In this document: piece after piece, positions 45,680-55,348 of the stretch
Numbering within the stretch: the stretch's first letter is position 1
How the letters are laid out: each line of letters starts with the position of its first letter
Notes under the pieces: generated by a model
Told to the model about the DNA's origin: nothing
Seen by the model: only the letters and a program-made list of their open reading frames with translations
The model's database searches: none
Assembly: GCA_020636775.1 (NCBI GenBank)
Contig: JACJXF010000001.1
Span: forward strand, 248,001 to 312,000
DNA length: 64,000 bases
From: Bacteroidales bacterium
GTDB lineage: Bacteria > Bacteroidota > Bacteroidia > Bacteroidales > GCA-2748055
Direction of reading: 5' to 3'
Program-made: the position numbers and the translations under genes

Positions 45680-48289
45680 CTATTCCCTTACCAGGGTAAC
45701 AACTTTTTTAAAGCTTTTCTTTTCTCCCTTTAGGGTCCAGAACTCGGCATATACCAGGTAGAGTCCCGTCCTGCAAATGCTTCCTGAATCATCTCTTCCA
45801 TCCCACAGGAACATGCCGGAAGTTCCAAGGATCTCATTTTCCCCTAAGATGGCCAGACGCCTGCCTGCCGGGTCAAATACGGCTACTGTGCCAATATAAC
45901 CTTCCCTGCTCAAATTGTAGTGTATCTCTGCGAAATCGTCCCTGCCATCATTATCCGGAGAGAAAATTTCAGGAATTACTTCGAGGGTATTTTGAGATGT
46001 TTCAGCCGATAGAGATTGTGAATTTTCTGCTGCCGGAGTTCCAAATCCCGACACAGATGAAGCAGAATGCCATGGTACCTTATCTCCCGTTTCTCTACCC
46101 AGACTCAAGCGCTCAAGAGATATTCCATGAACATCTGATAACATGGGAAACTGATCCTGAGAATCATAACATACATAATCGATAGTTTCCAGTGAGCGGT
46201 TCATTAGCTTTATACATGCCCCATCGTCGGGAAGCGCGGGCATTGAGGATGATTGTATTACTAAATTTGGATTTTCTACCCAGTGGCAATCGAGTAATGC
46301 TTTTTTATCACGGGATACGGCAATATAGTCACCCGGGAAAATAAGCTTTCGGGAAGAAAACGCAAAAATTCCCGGATCATCATTGGTTTTTGAGCTGATA
46401 GTCATCCGGAGGTCCGACAAATCTATAATAGTTGTCGACTGATTATAAAACTCCAGGTACTCCGGACAACCTGGAAGTGTGCTGTACATGATTTCAGTAA
46501 TGATTATATCTGTTGAGGCAGGAACTGTAGGTTTTCCAAACCGCAGCGGCGTGTCGAACTTCAATGGATTACCGGAACAATCTGCAATGCAGTCAGGTAT
46601 TTGAAGTTGGTAAACCTGTCCTTTCTGAAAATTCTGGTTAAAACTAATATCAAGATAATTGCAGAAATATTCAGGGAAATAGAGCGAATCCGGAAAAATA
46701 CCGGGAATTACGGCAAAAAGTGATGATGGAGGTACAGTGGATGGATCGATATTTTCATTGAAGATAAGTCGTATTTGATTTTTCCCGGCAATCTCAACTC
46801 CTTCCAATATGGGATGTGAAATGTCGGGAACAATGCCCCGCACTGAGTTTTCCCTCCCGGGACTCCCCCCGCTCCTGTCCTCCGATGCCTTCCAGTTTTC
46901 CTTTCCTCCACAAATATTATTCTCATCAATTCTTTCCAGCGACCATCCCCCTTCTTTTTTGAAATCATCATTATACCAGTCTTTGCTGAATTCAGATGCT
47001 GTAATCAGCTTATGATTCCGGTCCCGCAAAATAATCTCCTGCCCTTCATTACTTATAGCTGTTGACGAGCTAATAATGGGAACAAAATACGCTCCCGGAA
47101 TGGAATCTCTGCTGACAACAAGGTACTGCTCCGGATCAATAGTTACTTCCGGAAATTTCCATTCTTTTGTTCCGGTTTGTAAAATGAAGGCATTCATATC
47201 GATTCTGTATCCTGATCGGTTATAGATTTCAACATATTCACTTTCAGGTAAATATACCGGGGGTGATGGGTCGGCCATTATTTCCGTAATTACCAGATCC
47301 TCCTTCATCGCTTCATAAAAGGTAAATTCAAGGCTTGTGTCTCTAAGAATGTTGCCAGCCGGATCGGCCAGATTCACAACTTTCAGGCTATAGCTCATAG
47401 CCTGTTCAAAGCGATCCGAAAAATGACATGAGATTTTTCGGCTTTCATAATAAATGCTGTCTGGTTTGATATCTCCCGGATTAAGTTTGAAATACTCTGT
47501 ATCCAGAGAATTCTCATTTAAGTCTTCGCTCAGATTGAGCAGAATATTGTTTGCGTCGCATATACTAATTGATACAATGTATGGTAGAATTGTATCTCTC
47601 AGAACCCGTGCATTGATATGCAGGTCATCGAACCAGAGAAGCCGGTCTTTGCTTGAAGTGTACTTATAGGATAGCAGAAAGTTCTTCAATGCAGGCATTT
47701 GCGGCAGGTCTTCTTGTGCAGAGCCAATTATCCGGGATTCGCCGGCTTCCCGGGCAAAATAAATTTCCCAGTAAGCATTGGCACTTCTGAGAATCCTGAA
47801 ATGCATTACATCATTGCCGGCATCCTTTTCAACATTCATACCTGCAGTGCAAAGGACTGAAAGTTTTCCATCAGACAAGGAATATAGCCTTAGGGTATCG
47901 TCACTACCTGTCACATTCACTCCCAGCACAAAAGCATTGACAAGTGATGAGTTTTGCATTTCAACGGCTGACTTATCAGAAGCAAGATAAACCTCCCACT
48001 TATTGGAAGAGGAAGGCAAATATCCATGTCTTAGGCTGAATTCCCAGGAAATATCTTCACTGAAATCCAAATCACCCATTCCAAGGGATATCATATCATT
48101 CCCCGATGAGCTGTTGTCAAAGGAATGATGAAGAGAGTATGATCCTGATATAGTTGCATCAGGTGAGCATTCCCAGTGCTCTTCGGGCCATTGAACCCAG
48201 GCACTGTCAAGACCGCTTTCAAAGTCGTAAAAAACCTGCCCGTAAGCAAAAAGCGGCCAGAATGAAAAAAGGAAGTACATTTTTTTCAC
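45680..48289 (-). CDS. Surface protein with lamin-tail domains and gliding-type C-terminal domain
   Basis: 869 residues with a GTG start (MKKMYFLFSFWPLFAYGQ, a signal peptide; an ATG lies three codons later). Two lamin-tail domains are recognisable from DLVITEIMADPSPPVYLPES and DIIITEIMYSTLPGCPEYLE, each followed by a YLVVSRD or YIAVSRD strand. SbsA-like Ig repeats lie between them. The C-terminus (IPEIFSPDNDGRDDFAEIHY, MFLWDGRDDSGSICRTGLY) is a FlgD-like/gliding-associated domain used by type IX secreted proteins. Ten bases separate it from the convergent PNP gene. Function beyond surface localisation unknown. Confidence 0.85.
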   Translation of the reverse strand: MKKMYFLFSFWPLFAYGQVFYDFESGLDSAWVQWPEEHWECSPDATISGSYSLHHSFDNSSSGNDMISLGMGDLDFSEDISWEFSLRHGYLPSSSNKWEVYLASDKSAVEMQNSSLVNAFVLGVNVTGSDDTLRLYSLSDGKLSVLCTAGMNVEKDAGNDVMHFRILRSANAYWEIYFAREAGESRIIGSAQEDLPQMPALKNFLLSYKYTSSKDRLLWFDDLHINARVLRDTILPYIVSISICDANNILLNLSEDLNENSLDTEYFKLNPGDIKPDSIYYESRKISCHFSDRFEQAMSYSLKVVNLADPAGNILRDTSLEFTFYEAMKEDLVITEIMADPSPPVYLPESEYVEIYNRSGYRIDMNAFILQTGTKEWKFPEVTIDPEQYLVVSRDSIPGAYFVPIISSSTAISNEGQEIILRDRNHKLITASEFSKDWYNDDFKKEGGWSLERIDENNICGGKENWKASEDRSGGSPGRENSVRGIVPDISHPILEGVEIAGKNQIRLIFNENIDPSTVPPSSLFAVIPGIFPDSLYFPEYFCNYLDISFNQNFQKGQVYQLQIPDCIADCSGNPLKFDTPLRFGKPTVPASTDIIITEIMYSTLPGCPEYLEFYNQSTTIIDLSDLRMTISSKTNDDPGIFAFSSRKLIFPGDYIAVSRDKKALLDCHWVENPNLVIQSSSMPALPDDGACIKLMNRSLETIDYVCYDSQDQFPMLSDVHGISLERLSLGRETGDKVPWHSASSVSGFGTPAAENSQSLSAETSQNTLEVIPEIFSPDNDGRDDFAEIHYNLSREGYIGTVAVFDPAGRRLAILGENEILGTSGMFLWDGRDDSGSICRTGLYLVYAEFWTLKGEKKSFKKVVTLVRE

Positions 48290-48399
48290 ATCCGGATAAT
48301 TTTTGCGAATTTTACGGCTTCTGAATCGAAAGGAAAATCGGGGAGAAAACTAAAATTAATAAATAAAAATCAATCATTTACTAAAAAATTGAAATAATT

Positions 48400-49392
48400 A
48401 TGAAAGTTGCTGTAGTTGGCGCAACTGGTCTGGTAGGCCAGGTAATGCTAAAAGTCCTTGCGGAAAGAAACTTCCCTGTTACAGAATTATATCCTGTGGC
48501 TTCTGAAAAATCTGTTGGTAAAGAAGTGGAATTTAAGGGTAAGAAGTACAAGGTAATCAGCATGACTGACGCTATAGCAAAGAAACCCGATGTGGCCATT
48601 TTCTCGGCAGGGGGAAACACCTCGCTTCAGTGGGCTCCTGAATTTGCAAAAGCAGGTGTCACGGTTGTCGATAACAGTTCTGCATGGAGAATGGATGCAA
48701 CTAAAAAACTAGTGGTTCCGGAAATTAATGCAAATGTCCTTGGAAAGGATGATAAAATCATTGCTAATCCGAACTGTTCAACTATTCAGATGGTAGTTGC
48801 CCTGGCTCCCCTGCACAGGAAATATAAAGCAAAGCGACTCGTGATTTCAACCTACCAGTCGGTTACCGGTACCGGTGTTAAAGCTGTTCAGCAGCTCGAA
48901 AATGAAAGAGCGGGCATTACTGGTCCCATGGCTTATCCTCATGTGATCGACAAAAACTGTATACCCCAATGTGATGTTTTCACAGAAAATGGATATACCA
49001 AAGAAGAAATGAAACTGGTAAACGAGACAAAGAAGATCCTGGGTGATGATTCCGTACGGGTAACGGCCACCGCTGTAAGGGTTCCGGTTTCAGGAGGTCA
49101 CTCGGAAACAGTAAACGTTGAGTTCGAAAACGAATTTGATTTATCTGAAGTCCGGAAGATTTTGTCTGATTCTCCCGGCATTATTTTACAGGATGATCCG
49201 GCTGCAGGTTTATATCCCATGCCCAGAACCAGCGCAGGAAGAGATGAAGTATTTGTTGGAAGGATTCGTCGTGATGAGACCCAGGCAAAAACCCTGAATT
49301 TCTGGGTGGTCTCGGATAATCTACGCAAGGGAGCAGCAACTAATGCGGTTCAGATCGCTGAGTATCTGATGGAGAAGAAGCTTATTGGGTGA
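48400..49392 (+). CDS. asd: Aspartate-semialdehyde dehydrogenase
   Basis: 330 residues. GATGLVGQVML at the N-terminus binds NADP; NPNCSTIQMV carries the catalytic Cys; RVPVSGGHSETVNVEFE holds the substrate Arg and His. It makes aspartate semialdehyde for lysine, threonine and methionine and for diaminopimelate. Single gene; an 8-base tandem repeat array follows its stop. Confidence 0.97.
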   Translation: MKVAVVGATGLVGQVMLKVLAERNFPVTELYPVASEKSVGKEVEFKGKKYKVISMTDAIAKKPDVAIFSAGGNTSLQWAPEFAKAGVTVVDNSSAWRMDATKKLVVPEINANVLGKDDKIIANPNCSTIQMVVALAPLHRKYKAKRLVISTYQSVTGTGVKAVQQLENERAGITGPMAYPHVIDKNCIPQCDVFTENGYTKEEMKLVNETKKILGDDSVRVTATAVRVPVSGGHSETVNVEFENEFDLSEVRKILSDSPGIILQDDPAAGLYPMPRTSAGRDEVFVGRIRRDETQAKTLNFWVVSDNLRKGAATNAVQIAEYLMEKKLIG

Positions 49393-49397
49393 AAAAA

Positions 49398-49506
49398 GGT
49401 AACGGGGTAACGAGGTAACGAGGTAACGAAGTTACGAAGTTACGGGGTTACGGGGGGGGGGAGTCACTTTTGCTCTTGCTTCGTATCTTCGTAGCCTCGT
49501 AACTTC
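49398..49506. repeat. 8-base tandem repeat array with inverted copies and a G10 run
   Basis: From 49398 to 49461 eight consecutive 8-base units in register: GGTAACGG, three times GGTAACGA, AGTTACGA, AGTTACGG, GGTTACGG and GGGGGGGG (a run of ten G in all). After 18 bases the reverse-complement style units CTTCGTAT, CTTCGTAG, CCTCGTAA follow at 49479-49502. The block sits between the convergent genes asd and hflX. Confidence 0.75.
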
Positions 49507-49527
49507 TATCACATCATCCCCGCCCCA

Positions 49528-50721
49528 TCAATAAAGAAAACTATTATAGGGATACCTTACCACATGAATCTCCCTTACCTGGCGGTAAAGAAGTTCTCTG
49601 AATTCATCAATATTTATCTTCTGTTTGGCTGAAATAAACATGGTTGTGGCATTATTGCGGGCCATCCAGCTTTTTTTAAGCTCTTCAAGATTGAGGTTTT
49701 CTTTGGTTGAAGGACTCAGGTCGTCTTCATCTTTCTTGACATAGCTGTAGGCATCGATCTTATTGAATACCATTATCATATTCTTGTCGCCGGCACCTAT
49801 TTCCTTTAGGGTTTCATTTACAACCCGTATCTGATCTTCAAAGCCCGGGTGGGATATATCCACCACATGCAACAGGATATCGGCTTCCCTGAGCTCATCC
49901 AGGGTTGATTTAAACGATTCCACCAGGTCGTGGGGAAGTTTTCTTATAAAACCTACCGTATCGGAAAGCAGAAAGGGAAGATTGTCAATTACCACTTTTC
50001 GTACCGTCGTATCCAGGGTGGCAAATAACTTGTTTTCTGCAAAGACATCCGATTTTGATATAAGGTTCATCAGGGTTGATTTCCCGACATTGGTGTATCC
50101 TACAAGCGCAACACGGGTCATCTTTGCACGATTTTTACGCTGTGTAGCCATCTGCTTGTCGATTTTTCCAAGCTGTTCCTTAAGTCGGGTTATTTTGTCC
50201 CTGATAATTCTTCGGTCAGTCTCTATTTCAGTCTCACCGGGACCACGCAGTCCGATTCCCCCTTTTTGTCTTTCAAGGTGGGTCCACATACGCGTTAAAC
50301 GGGGAAGAAGGTATTGATACTGGGCCAGTTCAACCTGGGTTTTTGCATGGGCTGTCTTGGCCCGTGTAGCAAAAATATCAAGAATAAGATTGGTGCGGTC
50401 GAGGATGCGAATATTCAGCTCCTTATCAAGGTTTCTCAGTTGTGTAGGGGAAAGTTCATCATCAAAAATTACAATATTAATATCATTTTCAATGACAAAT
50501 TCGCGGATTTCCTCCAGTTTACCGGAACCAATAAAAGTGCGGGGATTGGGAGCCTCCAGTTTCTGGGTAAAAAACTTTACCGGAATGGCGCCTGCTGTTT
50601 CAGTCAGAAAAGCCAGTTCATCAAGGTATTCGCTTACCTCTTTTTCGTCCTGATATTGATTTATTACACCAACTAGTACAGCTCTTTCAGCCTCAACCGC
50701 CGTTTCAAAATATTCTCCCAT
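49528..50721 (-). CDS. hflX: GTPase HflX
   Basis: 397 residues. N-terminal HflX domain (FIGSGKLEEIREFV, FDDELSPTQLRNL), the glycine-rich linker KGGIGLRGPGETEIETD and a G domain with GYTNVGKST (G1), DTVGF (G3) and NKID (G4). HflX binds the 50S subunit and splits stalled ribosomes during stress. Usual domain order, no oddities. Confidence 0.97.
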   Translation of the reverse strand: MGEYFETAVEAERAVLVGVINQYQDEKEVSEYLDELAFLTETAGAIPVKFFTQKLEAPNPRTFIGSGKLEEIREFVIENDINIVIFDDELSPTQLRNLDKELNIRILDRTNLILDIFATRAKTAHAKTQVELAQYQYLLPRLTRMWTHLERQKGGIGLRGPGETEIETDRRIIRDKITRLKEQLGKIDKQMATQRKNRAKMTRVALVGYTNVGKSTLMNLISKSDVFAENKLFATLDTTVRKVVIDNLPFLLSDTVGFIRKLPHDLVESFKSTLDELREADILLHVVDISHPGFEDQIRVVNETLKEIGAGDKNMIMVFNKIDAYSYVKKDEDDLSPSTKENLNLEELKKSWMARNNATTMFISAKQKINIDEFRELLYRQVREIHVVRYPYNSFLY

Positions 50722-50750
50722 ACATTATTTATTCGGCTGCAAAGGTAACA

Positions 50751-50792
50751 AAAAAAGCATGTGCAATTACTGAGATAACTGCACATGCTTTT
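50751..50792 (-). terminator. Terminator for the conserved lipoprotein gene
   Basis: Perfect 13-base inverted repeat AAAAGCATGTGCA/TGCACATGCTTTT with a 14-base loop and a T run on the minus strand; located 88 bases after the stop of the lipoprotein gene at 50880 and just upstream of hflX. Confidence 0.8.
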
Positions 50793-50879
50793 AAGATTTT
50801 CTGTCCTTCAGAACTACATCCAAATGGAAATAATGGTCCTGATTCTGCAGGATTTAAATCAATTCCAGGTTTTCAGCAT

Positions 50880-52055
50880 TTAATTAATGTACCGCCTGTT
50901 ATTAGTAATAGAATTTCTAATAGCAGGTTTGAGTGTCTGGGCAGTATTGAAAATCATTTCAATATCGGTCGGATAAGGCACAACCTGATTTTTGATTTTC
51001 TCCAGAGCTTCATTATCGAGAGCTCCCTGATCGCCAATTGCACGTGCGGATGAATGAGTGAATACATTTTCAGCACCAATAGGTTCTTTTACGAGCAGTT
51101 TTTTGAGAGGCTCAAGTTCAACAATCTCAACCTCTCCCCTTATATTTACAGATTTCTTCTGTGAAGTTTCAATAAGTGTGCACTGAAGTGTTTTGTATCT
51201 GGTGATTTTAATATCATTTCCGGCAGTATCCTTCATGACGTTACCCCTTGCATCTTTTGCATAATCAAAGCCATCAGGAACTTCTTTTTTATAAATTTTA
51301 TCCACGTCTTTGGTTTCCTCAGGGCTGACAAGAATATCGATAATATGGATAACAACCATATAATCATAATCCATATTCTCATTCAGGTTGCGCAGATGAA
51401 ACTCAACCCACTCGCTGTTCAGGTCCTGAGCATTGATGGAGAGAAGTTCATCCTGAAAATCAGGTGAAATCAGAATTCTCGCACTATTTTCGATCTGAAC
51501 AAGCACACGACTCATTCCCATGTACCTTGCCTGGGTTATCAGTTCATTCAGGTCGGGATATGAGTCACCGGAGTACTGTTGAGCCCTTACAAGCTGATAA
51601 TAAGCTTCACGGTGAGACTGTTTATCAGGATTTTCCAGAAGTTTTTTACCATTTGCATAAAAATATTCTGCCGCCTTTCTTTTTGCAGAAACAATTTCAG
51701 CATCATAATCCACAACCGGATAGCTGTAGCTTCCTCCGTTAAGGTTTATTGGCATAACCGTTCTTACTTTATTCTGCCTGGCTTTAAGGGATTCATAGCG
51801 GGCAAAAACTTCATCGTAATTGTTGGGATTATTTTCCAGTTTAAGATATTTGATTCTTTCCAGATCACGGCTATTGCCAAGGTTGTAGGCTTTGTCGAGC
51901 ATTTTTGCATCCTCAGCGCTATCGGGTTTCTTAACCAGTTTTTTAACCGTTTTATTGATAACCGCATCGTAATTGCCTCTTTGAAGCTGCTTTCTGGTTC
52001 CTCCGCAGGAAGTAAGCAAAGCGACACTAATAATCAGAAGTAAAATTTTTTTCAT
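50880..52055 (-). CDS. Conserved Bacteroidota lipoprotein of unknown function
   Basis: 391 residues, lipoprotein signal ending LLTSCGG. The N-terminal half looks like TPR-style helices (QRGNYDAVINKTVKKLVKKP, AKMLDKAYNLGNSRDLERIK), the C-terminal half beta-rich (YMVVIHIIDILVSPEETKDV, LIETSQKKSVNIRGEVEIVE). I do not know a named family. It sits between hflX and two tonB genes, all minus strand, but terminators on both sides make it a separate transcription unit. Confidence 0.75.
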   Translation of the reverse strand: MKKILLLIISVALLTSCGGTRKQLQRGNYDAVINKTVKKLVKKPDSAEDAKMLDKAYNLGNSRDLERIKYLKLENNPNNYDEVFARYESLKARQNKVRTVMPINLNGGSYSYPVVDYDAEIVSAKRKAAEYFYANGKKLLENPDKQSHREAYYQLVRAQQYSGDSYPDLNELITQARYMGMSRVLVQIENSARILISPDFQDELLSINAQDLNSEWVEFHLRNLNENMDYDYMVVIHIIDILVSPEETKDVDKIYKKEVPDGFDYAKDARGNVMKDTAGNDIKITRYKTLQCTLIETSQKKSVNIRGEVEIVELEPLKKLLVKEPIGAENVFTHSSARAIGDQGALDNEALEKIKNQVVPYPTDIEMIFNTAQTLKPAIRNSITNNRRYIN

Positions 52056-52164
52056 GGTATTTCAGCTTGGGTGTTTGAAGACACTAATATATAAAACAAT
52101 TTTATGAACTAAAAGCCTGAGCAGTAAATCCTCTGAAGAGAAAAGCCCGGTTTCAGAAATTAGC

Positions 52165-52195
52165 ATAAAAAATCCCGGTAAGGAACCGGGATTTA
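52165..52195 (-). terminator. Terminator of the first tonB gene
   Basis: Perfect 9-base stem AATCCCGGT/ACCGGGATT with a 5-base loop; on the minus strand it ends in a run of T and starts 4 bases after the tonB stop. Confidence 0.85.
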
Positions 52196-52199
52196 AAGA

Positions 52200-52883
52200 T
52201 TATTGTAATACAAAGTTTATAGGGAAGGTATAAAGCACTTTAACAGGCTTACCTCTTTGCTTTCCGGGAGTCCAGGGAGGAGAAGCAAGTACAACACGGA
52301 TAGCTTCCTTGTCAAGGGCCGGGTCAACAGGCACAACAACAACCGGGTCAACCAGTTTTCCTTTGGAGTTAATCGCAAACTGAACAATTACACGGCCGCT
52401 GATACCGTTTTCGGCAGCAATAGTAGGGTAGCTCAGGTTTTGCGCGATATATTTTCTGAATTCAACAGCAGGATCACCACCATTGAAAGTAGGCATATCT
52501 TCTACAACGTAGAAAACTTCCTCTTCAGCAAATTCTTCTTTTTCGTCGGCAAATCCGGTGAATTTAAATTCTGTTTCAGCATTGGCTTCAACGTCAAAAT
52601 CGAAATCGTCATCAATATTGGCGTCATCCTGAACAATATTAAGAATTTCAGCAACCTGCTGCTGTTGAATGGGTTCGGGTTTAGGCTCTTCACGTCTTGT
52701 AATCTGCATTTCTTCCACTTCAAAGGATGCATCAGCAACCAGTTTATCAGTAGATTCTTTCGAGGGTTTGCTTGTCCATTCGAAAGCAATCAACATGAAG
52801 GAAAGAACTACAACAAGTCCAATCTGCAGGAAAATACCTCTGCTTCTTTCAAGATCGGCTTTCTCTGATTTTTTTAGTTCCAT
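52200..52883 (-). CDS. tonB: TonB-family energy transducer, copy 1
   Basis: 227 residues. Cytosolic basic start MELKKSEKADLERSRG, one membrane segment (FLQIGLVVVLSFMLIAFEW), an acidic periplasmic linker (DDANIDDDFDFDVEAN) and the C-terminal TonB domain (YIAQNLSYPTIAAENGISG, PWTPGKQRGKPVKVLYTFP). It transmits energy from the inner membrane to TonB-dependent receptors, such as the SusC- and BtuB-like ones here. No exbBD in the window. Confidence 0.94.
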   Translation of the reverse strand: MELKKSEKADLERSRGIFLQIGLVVVLSFMLIAFEWTSKPSKESTDKLVADASFEVEEMQITRREEPKPEPIQQQQVAEILNIVQDDANIDDDFDFDVEANAETEFKFTGFADEKEEFAEEEVFYVVEDMPTFNGGDPAVEFRKYIAQNLSYPTIAAENGISGRVIVQFAINSKGKLVDPVVVVPVDPALDKEAIRVVLASPPWTPGKQRGKPVKVLYTFPINFVLQ

Positions 52884-53016
52884 GGTTATACGGTTTTTGC
52901 GGGTCTAAAAATAGTGAAATATATGTTTAATTTCAAAGTATTTAAAACATTCTTTTTTCATCCAGTATGTCCAGACTTTTGCTTATTAATGAAACATCCA
53001 AAAATCATACCAACAA

Positions 53017-53697
53017 TTATTGTAAAACAAAATTTATCGGGAATACATATTTAACTTTTACTGGTTTGCCTCTTTGCTTTCCGGGAGTCCAGAGCGGTGA
53101 AGAATTCACGACTCTCAAGGCTTCATTGTCCAAAGCAGGATCGAGGGGCCCGAGAACTTTTGCATCTACCAATCTCCCCTTAGTGTCGATCAGAAACTCA
53201 ATATAAACCTTTCCCTGAGCACGATTATCGATTGCAATCTGGGGATAAACAAGATTTTGTGCAATGTATTTCCGGAATTCCACTGTGGGCTTTCCGCCGT
53301 TAAACAAAGGCTGATCCTCAACAGGAAGGAATTCAGGACTATCAAGTATTACTTCCGGAGTATCCGCGAAGCCGGAAAAGTTGTATGCGGTATTTTCTTT
53401 AGCCTCAGGATCAAAAAAGATAATATCTTCCAGAGGTATATCATCAGGGAAGATCATGATTATATCGGATATTTTTTGTTTAGGAATTTGAGTCTCCTGC
53501 AAAGGGATACGGATCAGGGGAGGCAATTCTTCAGTTTGGATTTCATGAGCAGATAGAAAATTTAATTCTTTCTCTTCAGCTTTATCAGACCAGTTAAATG
53601 CAAATAAGATCAGCGAAAGGGCTATGATCATTCCCGACTGGAAAAATACTGTCCGCGATCTTTCCAGATCGGCTTTCTTTGATTTTTTTGTTTCCAT
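53017..53697 (-). CDS. tonB: TonB-family energy transducer, copy 2
   Basis: 226 residues. Same build as copy 1: METKKSKKADLERSRTVFFQ, one membrane segment, acidic linker and a C-terminal TonB domain (YIAQNLVYPQIAIDNRAQG, LWTPGKQRGKPVKVKYVFP). N- and C-terminal parts are close to those of copy 1 and the linker differs, so it arose by tandem duplication. The 133-base gap between the copies has no terminator, so co-transcription is possible. Confidence 0.94.
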   Translation of the reverse strand: METKKSKKADLERSRTVFFQSGMIIALSLILFAFNWSDKAEEKELNFLSAHEIQTEELPPLIRIPLQETQIPKQKISDIIMIFPDDIPLEDIIFFDPEAKENTAYNFSGFADTPEVILDSPEFLPVEDQPLFNGGKPTVEFRKYIAQNLVYPQIAIDNRAQGKVYIEFLIDTKGRLVDAKVLGPLDPALDNEALRVVNSSPLWTPGKQRGKPVKVKYVFPINFVLQ

Positions 53698-54065
53698 GAT
53701 TTTCAGTATTTAGGTGTAAGAAAATTCAGAAAAAACTTTTACAGAAACATATTCAATACACTGAGCCGGTATTCCCGGTTTCATTCTATCCAATTCCCCG
53801 GCAACAGCAGAATATCAAAGTATAATTTTCATTGTCCAAAAATCAAACCAAAACAACGAATTCCGGAAAAATTCTCATTAAGTAATTGGAATTATTGTGA
53901 ATAAGAGAATGGATCCGCCTGCGGATCTTCGAATCTTTTTCCGGCCCGAGCCTATTGAACTCTGTATTATATGGCCCCAGTATTTACAAAACAGATCGAA
54001 TAAAATTGTTTTTTCTCAAATTTTGCGAGATATATAAAAAACTCTTACTTTTGGGCTTCTTAAAA

Positions 54066-54139
54066 GGGGATATAGCTCAGCTGGCTAGAGCGTGTGGCTG
54101 GCAGCCACAAGGTCAGGGGTTCGAAACCCCTTATCTCCA
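54066..54139 (+). tRNA. tRNA-Ala (GGC)
   Basis: Full cloverleaf: acceptor GGGGATA/TATCTCC with the Ala identity pair G3-U70, D-arm GCTC/GAGC, anticodon stem TGTGG/CCACA with loop CTGGCAG (anticodon GGC), T-arm AGGGG/CCCCT with TTCGAAA. The CCA end is not encoded. The preceding 368-base gap (53698-54065) holds a GATCCGC/GCGGATC hairpin near 53910 and nothing else I can name. Confidence 0.97.
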
Positions 54140-54141
54140 CA

Positions 54142-54174
54142 AAAAGCCAATGGAGAGATACCATTGGCTTTTTT
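54142..54174 (+). terminator. Terminator after tRNA-Ala
   Basis: Perfect stem AAAAGCCAATGG/CCATTGGCTTTT with a 7-base loop and a run of six T, directly after the tRNA. Confidence 0.85.
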
Positions 54175-54305
54175 ACCCTTTTTGGAAATTATTTGATGAC
54201 ATTTGGAATATTTTCAATTTATTATTGTCTTATGTCTGTAATTAAGATTGATTATTCTTAATTTTACAATGTTTTTCAAATCGCCCCATAAAAAAACTCT
54301 GATAC

Positions 54306-55010
54306 ATGATTAAAAAATTTATTTTCGGTTCGATTCTTTTTCTGTCCCTTGGTATTGCCAATGCGCAGGTTTCCAGTGTTGGTGCAACAAATGTGGTTAT
54401 AAACCTTAATGATAATCCGGCCTGGAGCAGGGTTTTTGTGACTGACCGTCCCACAGTTTCAAATTCAATGAGTGGTACCCCCTTTATTAATAATGACTGG
54501 CAGCTTGCCGATATAGTCGTTTCAGACGATAAGGGTGAAATAAAAGCTGTTCCCTGCAGAATTGATGCTAAAGCCAACCTTATAGAGATAAACCAGGGTG
54601 GTGTTGTTAAAGTATTGCACTCCATGAATACTAAAAGCATTGCCTTTAAAACCACCAATGAAGTATTCATAACTAACAAGACACTGGGAATTCCTGATCC
54701 TGTTGGGTTTTATAAGGTAATTTATGATTCTAAATCTTCACTACTTTGCTATTATTCCACTAAAACCATTGAAGGTGCATATAATCCGGTTCTGGATGCA
54801 GGAATTAAAGAAGACAAATTGGTTGTTGAAAAAACCTATTATATCTTCAGGGATGGTAAGCTTACCAGGCTGGAAAATAAACGCGGCAAGTTAGTAAAGC
54901 AATTTAGTGACCAGCCTGAAATAGCTGAGTATATTAAAGAAAACAGGATTACACCTAATGAAGAGCTTGACCTTATGAAACTGATTACATTTATTGATTC
55001 TAAATCTTAA
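54306..55010 (+). CDS. Secreted protein of unknown function, tandem paralogue 1
   Basis: 234 residues with a signal peptide (FIFGSILFLSLGIANA). The mature part has WQLADIVVSDDKGEI, EVFITNKTLGIPDPVGFYKV, LLCYYSTKTIEGAYNPVLDA and an ending LMKLITFIDSKS. No known family recognised; the pattern suggests a small beta-rich periplasmic or surface protein. The next gene on the same strand is a close paralogue. A terminator follows 22 bases after the stop. Confidence 0.75.
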   Translation: MIKKFIFGSILFLSLGIANAQVSSVGATNVVINLNDNPAWSRVFVTDRPTVSNSMSGTPFINNDWQLADIVVSDDKGEIKAVPCRIDAKANLIEINQGGVVKVLHSMNTKSIAFKTTNEVFITNKTLGIPDPVGFYKVIYDSKSSLLCYYSTKTIEGAYNPVLDAGIKEDKLVVEKTYYIFRDGKLTRLENKRGKLVKQFSDQPEIAEYIKENRITPNEELDLMKLITFIDSKS

Positions 55011-55032
55011 GGTTCAAACCTAAACAAATATA

Positions 55033-55067
55033 AAATCGCAGAGGATTTTCCTTTGCGATTTTTTTTT
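55033..55067 (+). terminator. Terminator of paralogue 1, related in sequence to the 3' end of the amidohydrolase gene
   Basis: Stem AAATCGCA/TGCGATTT with a 13-base loop and nine T. The block AGAGGATTTTCCTTTGCG plus T run recurs almost unchanged (AGAGGATTCTCCTTTGCG) at 56057-56074 after paralogue 2, where it is the end of the convergent amidohydrolase gene. The rest of the 338-base gap to 55348 is AT-rich and has no gene. Confidence 0.75.
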
Positions 55068-55348
55068 ATTCTTACACTTTAATTGCCATAAAACCCAAAA
55101 TCCCGGACAAGCTATATGGCGCTTTCCCCTGTTTTTAAAGGGAAATTATCAATGTAATTCTGTCCAAATTTTCATTTTAATCTCCACCCGATTATTAAAA
55201 TGTGGCAGGATCAAGAATATATAATTCCGGTAATTTCAGAATATGTTAGAATAATTTCAATTTATAGTTTTTAAAACATTTTTGAAACTGAAGAATTCTT
55301 TTAATTTTATAGATAATTGTGAAAATCAATTACTATACCTGCGCATAA

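Noticed and set aside
49398..49506. Possible CRISPR array
   Set aside because: Units are only 8 bases long without spacers; no cas genes nearby.
53955..54245. 96-codon frame spanning the tRNA
   Set aside because: It overlaps a complete tRNA-Ala gene and its terminator and encodes no recognisable protein.
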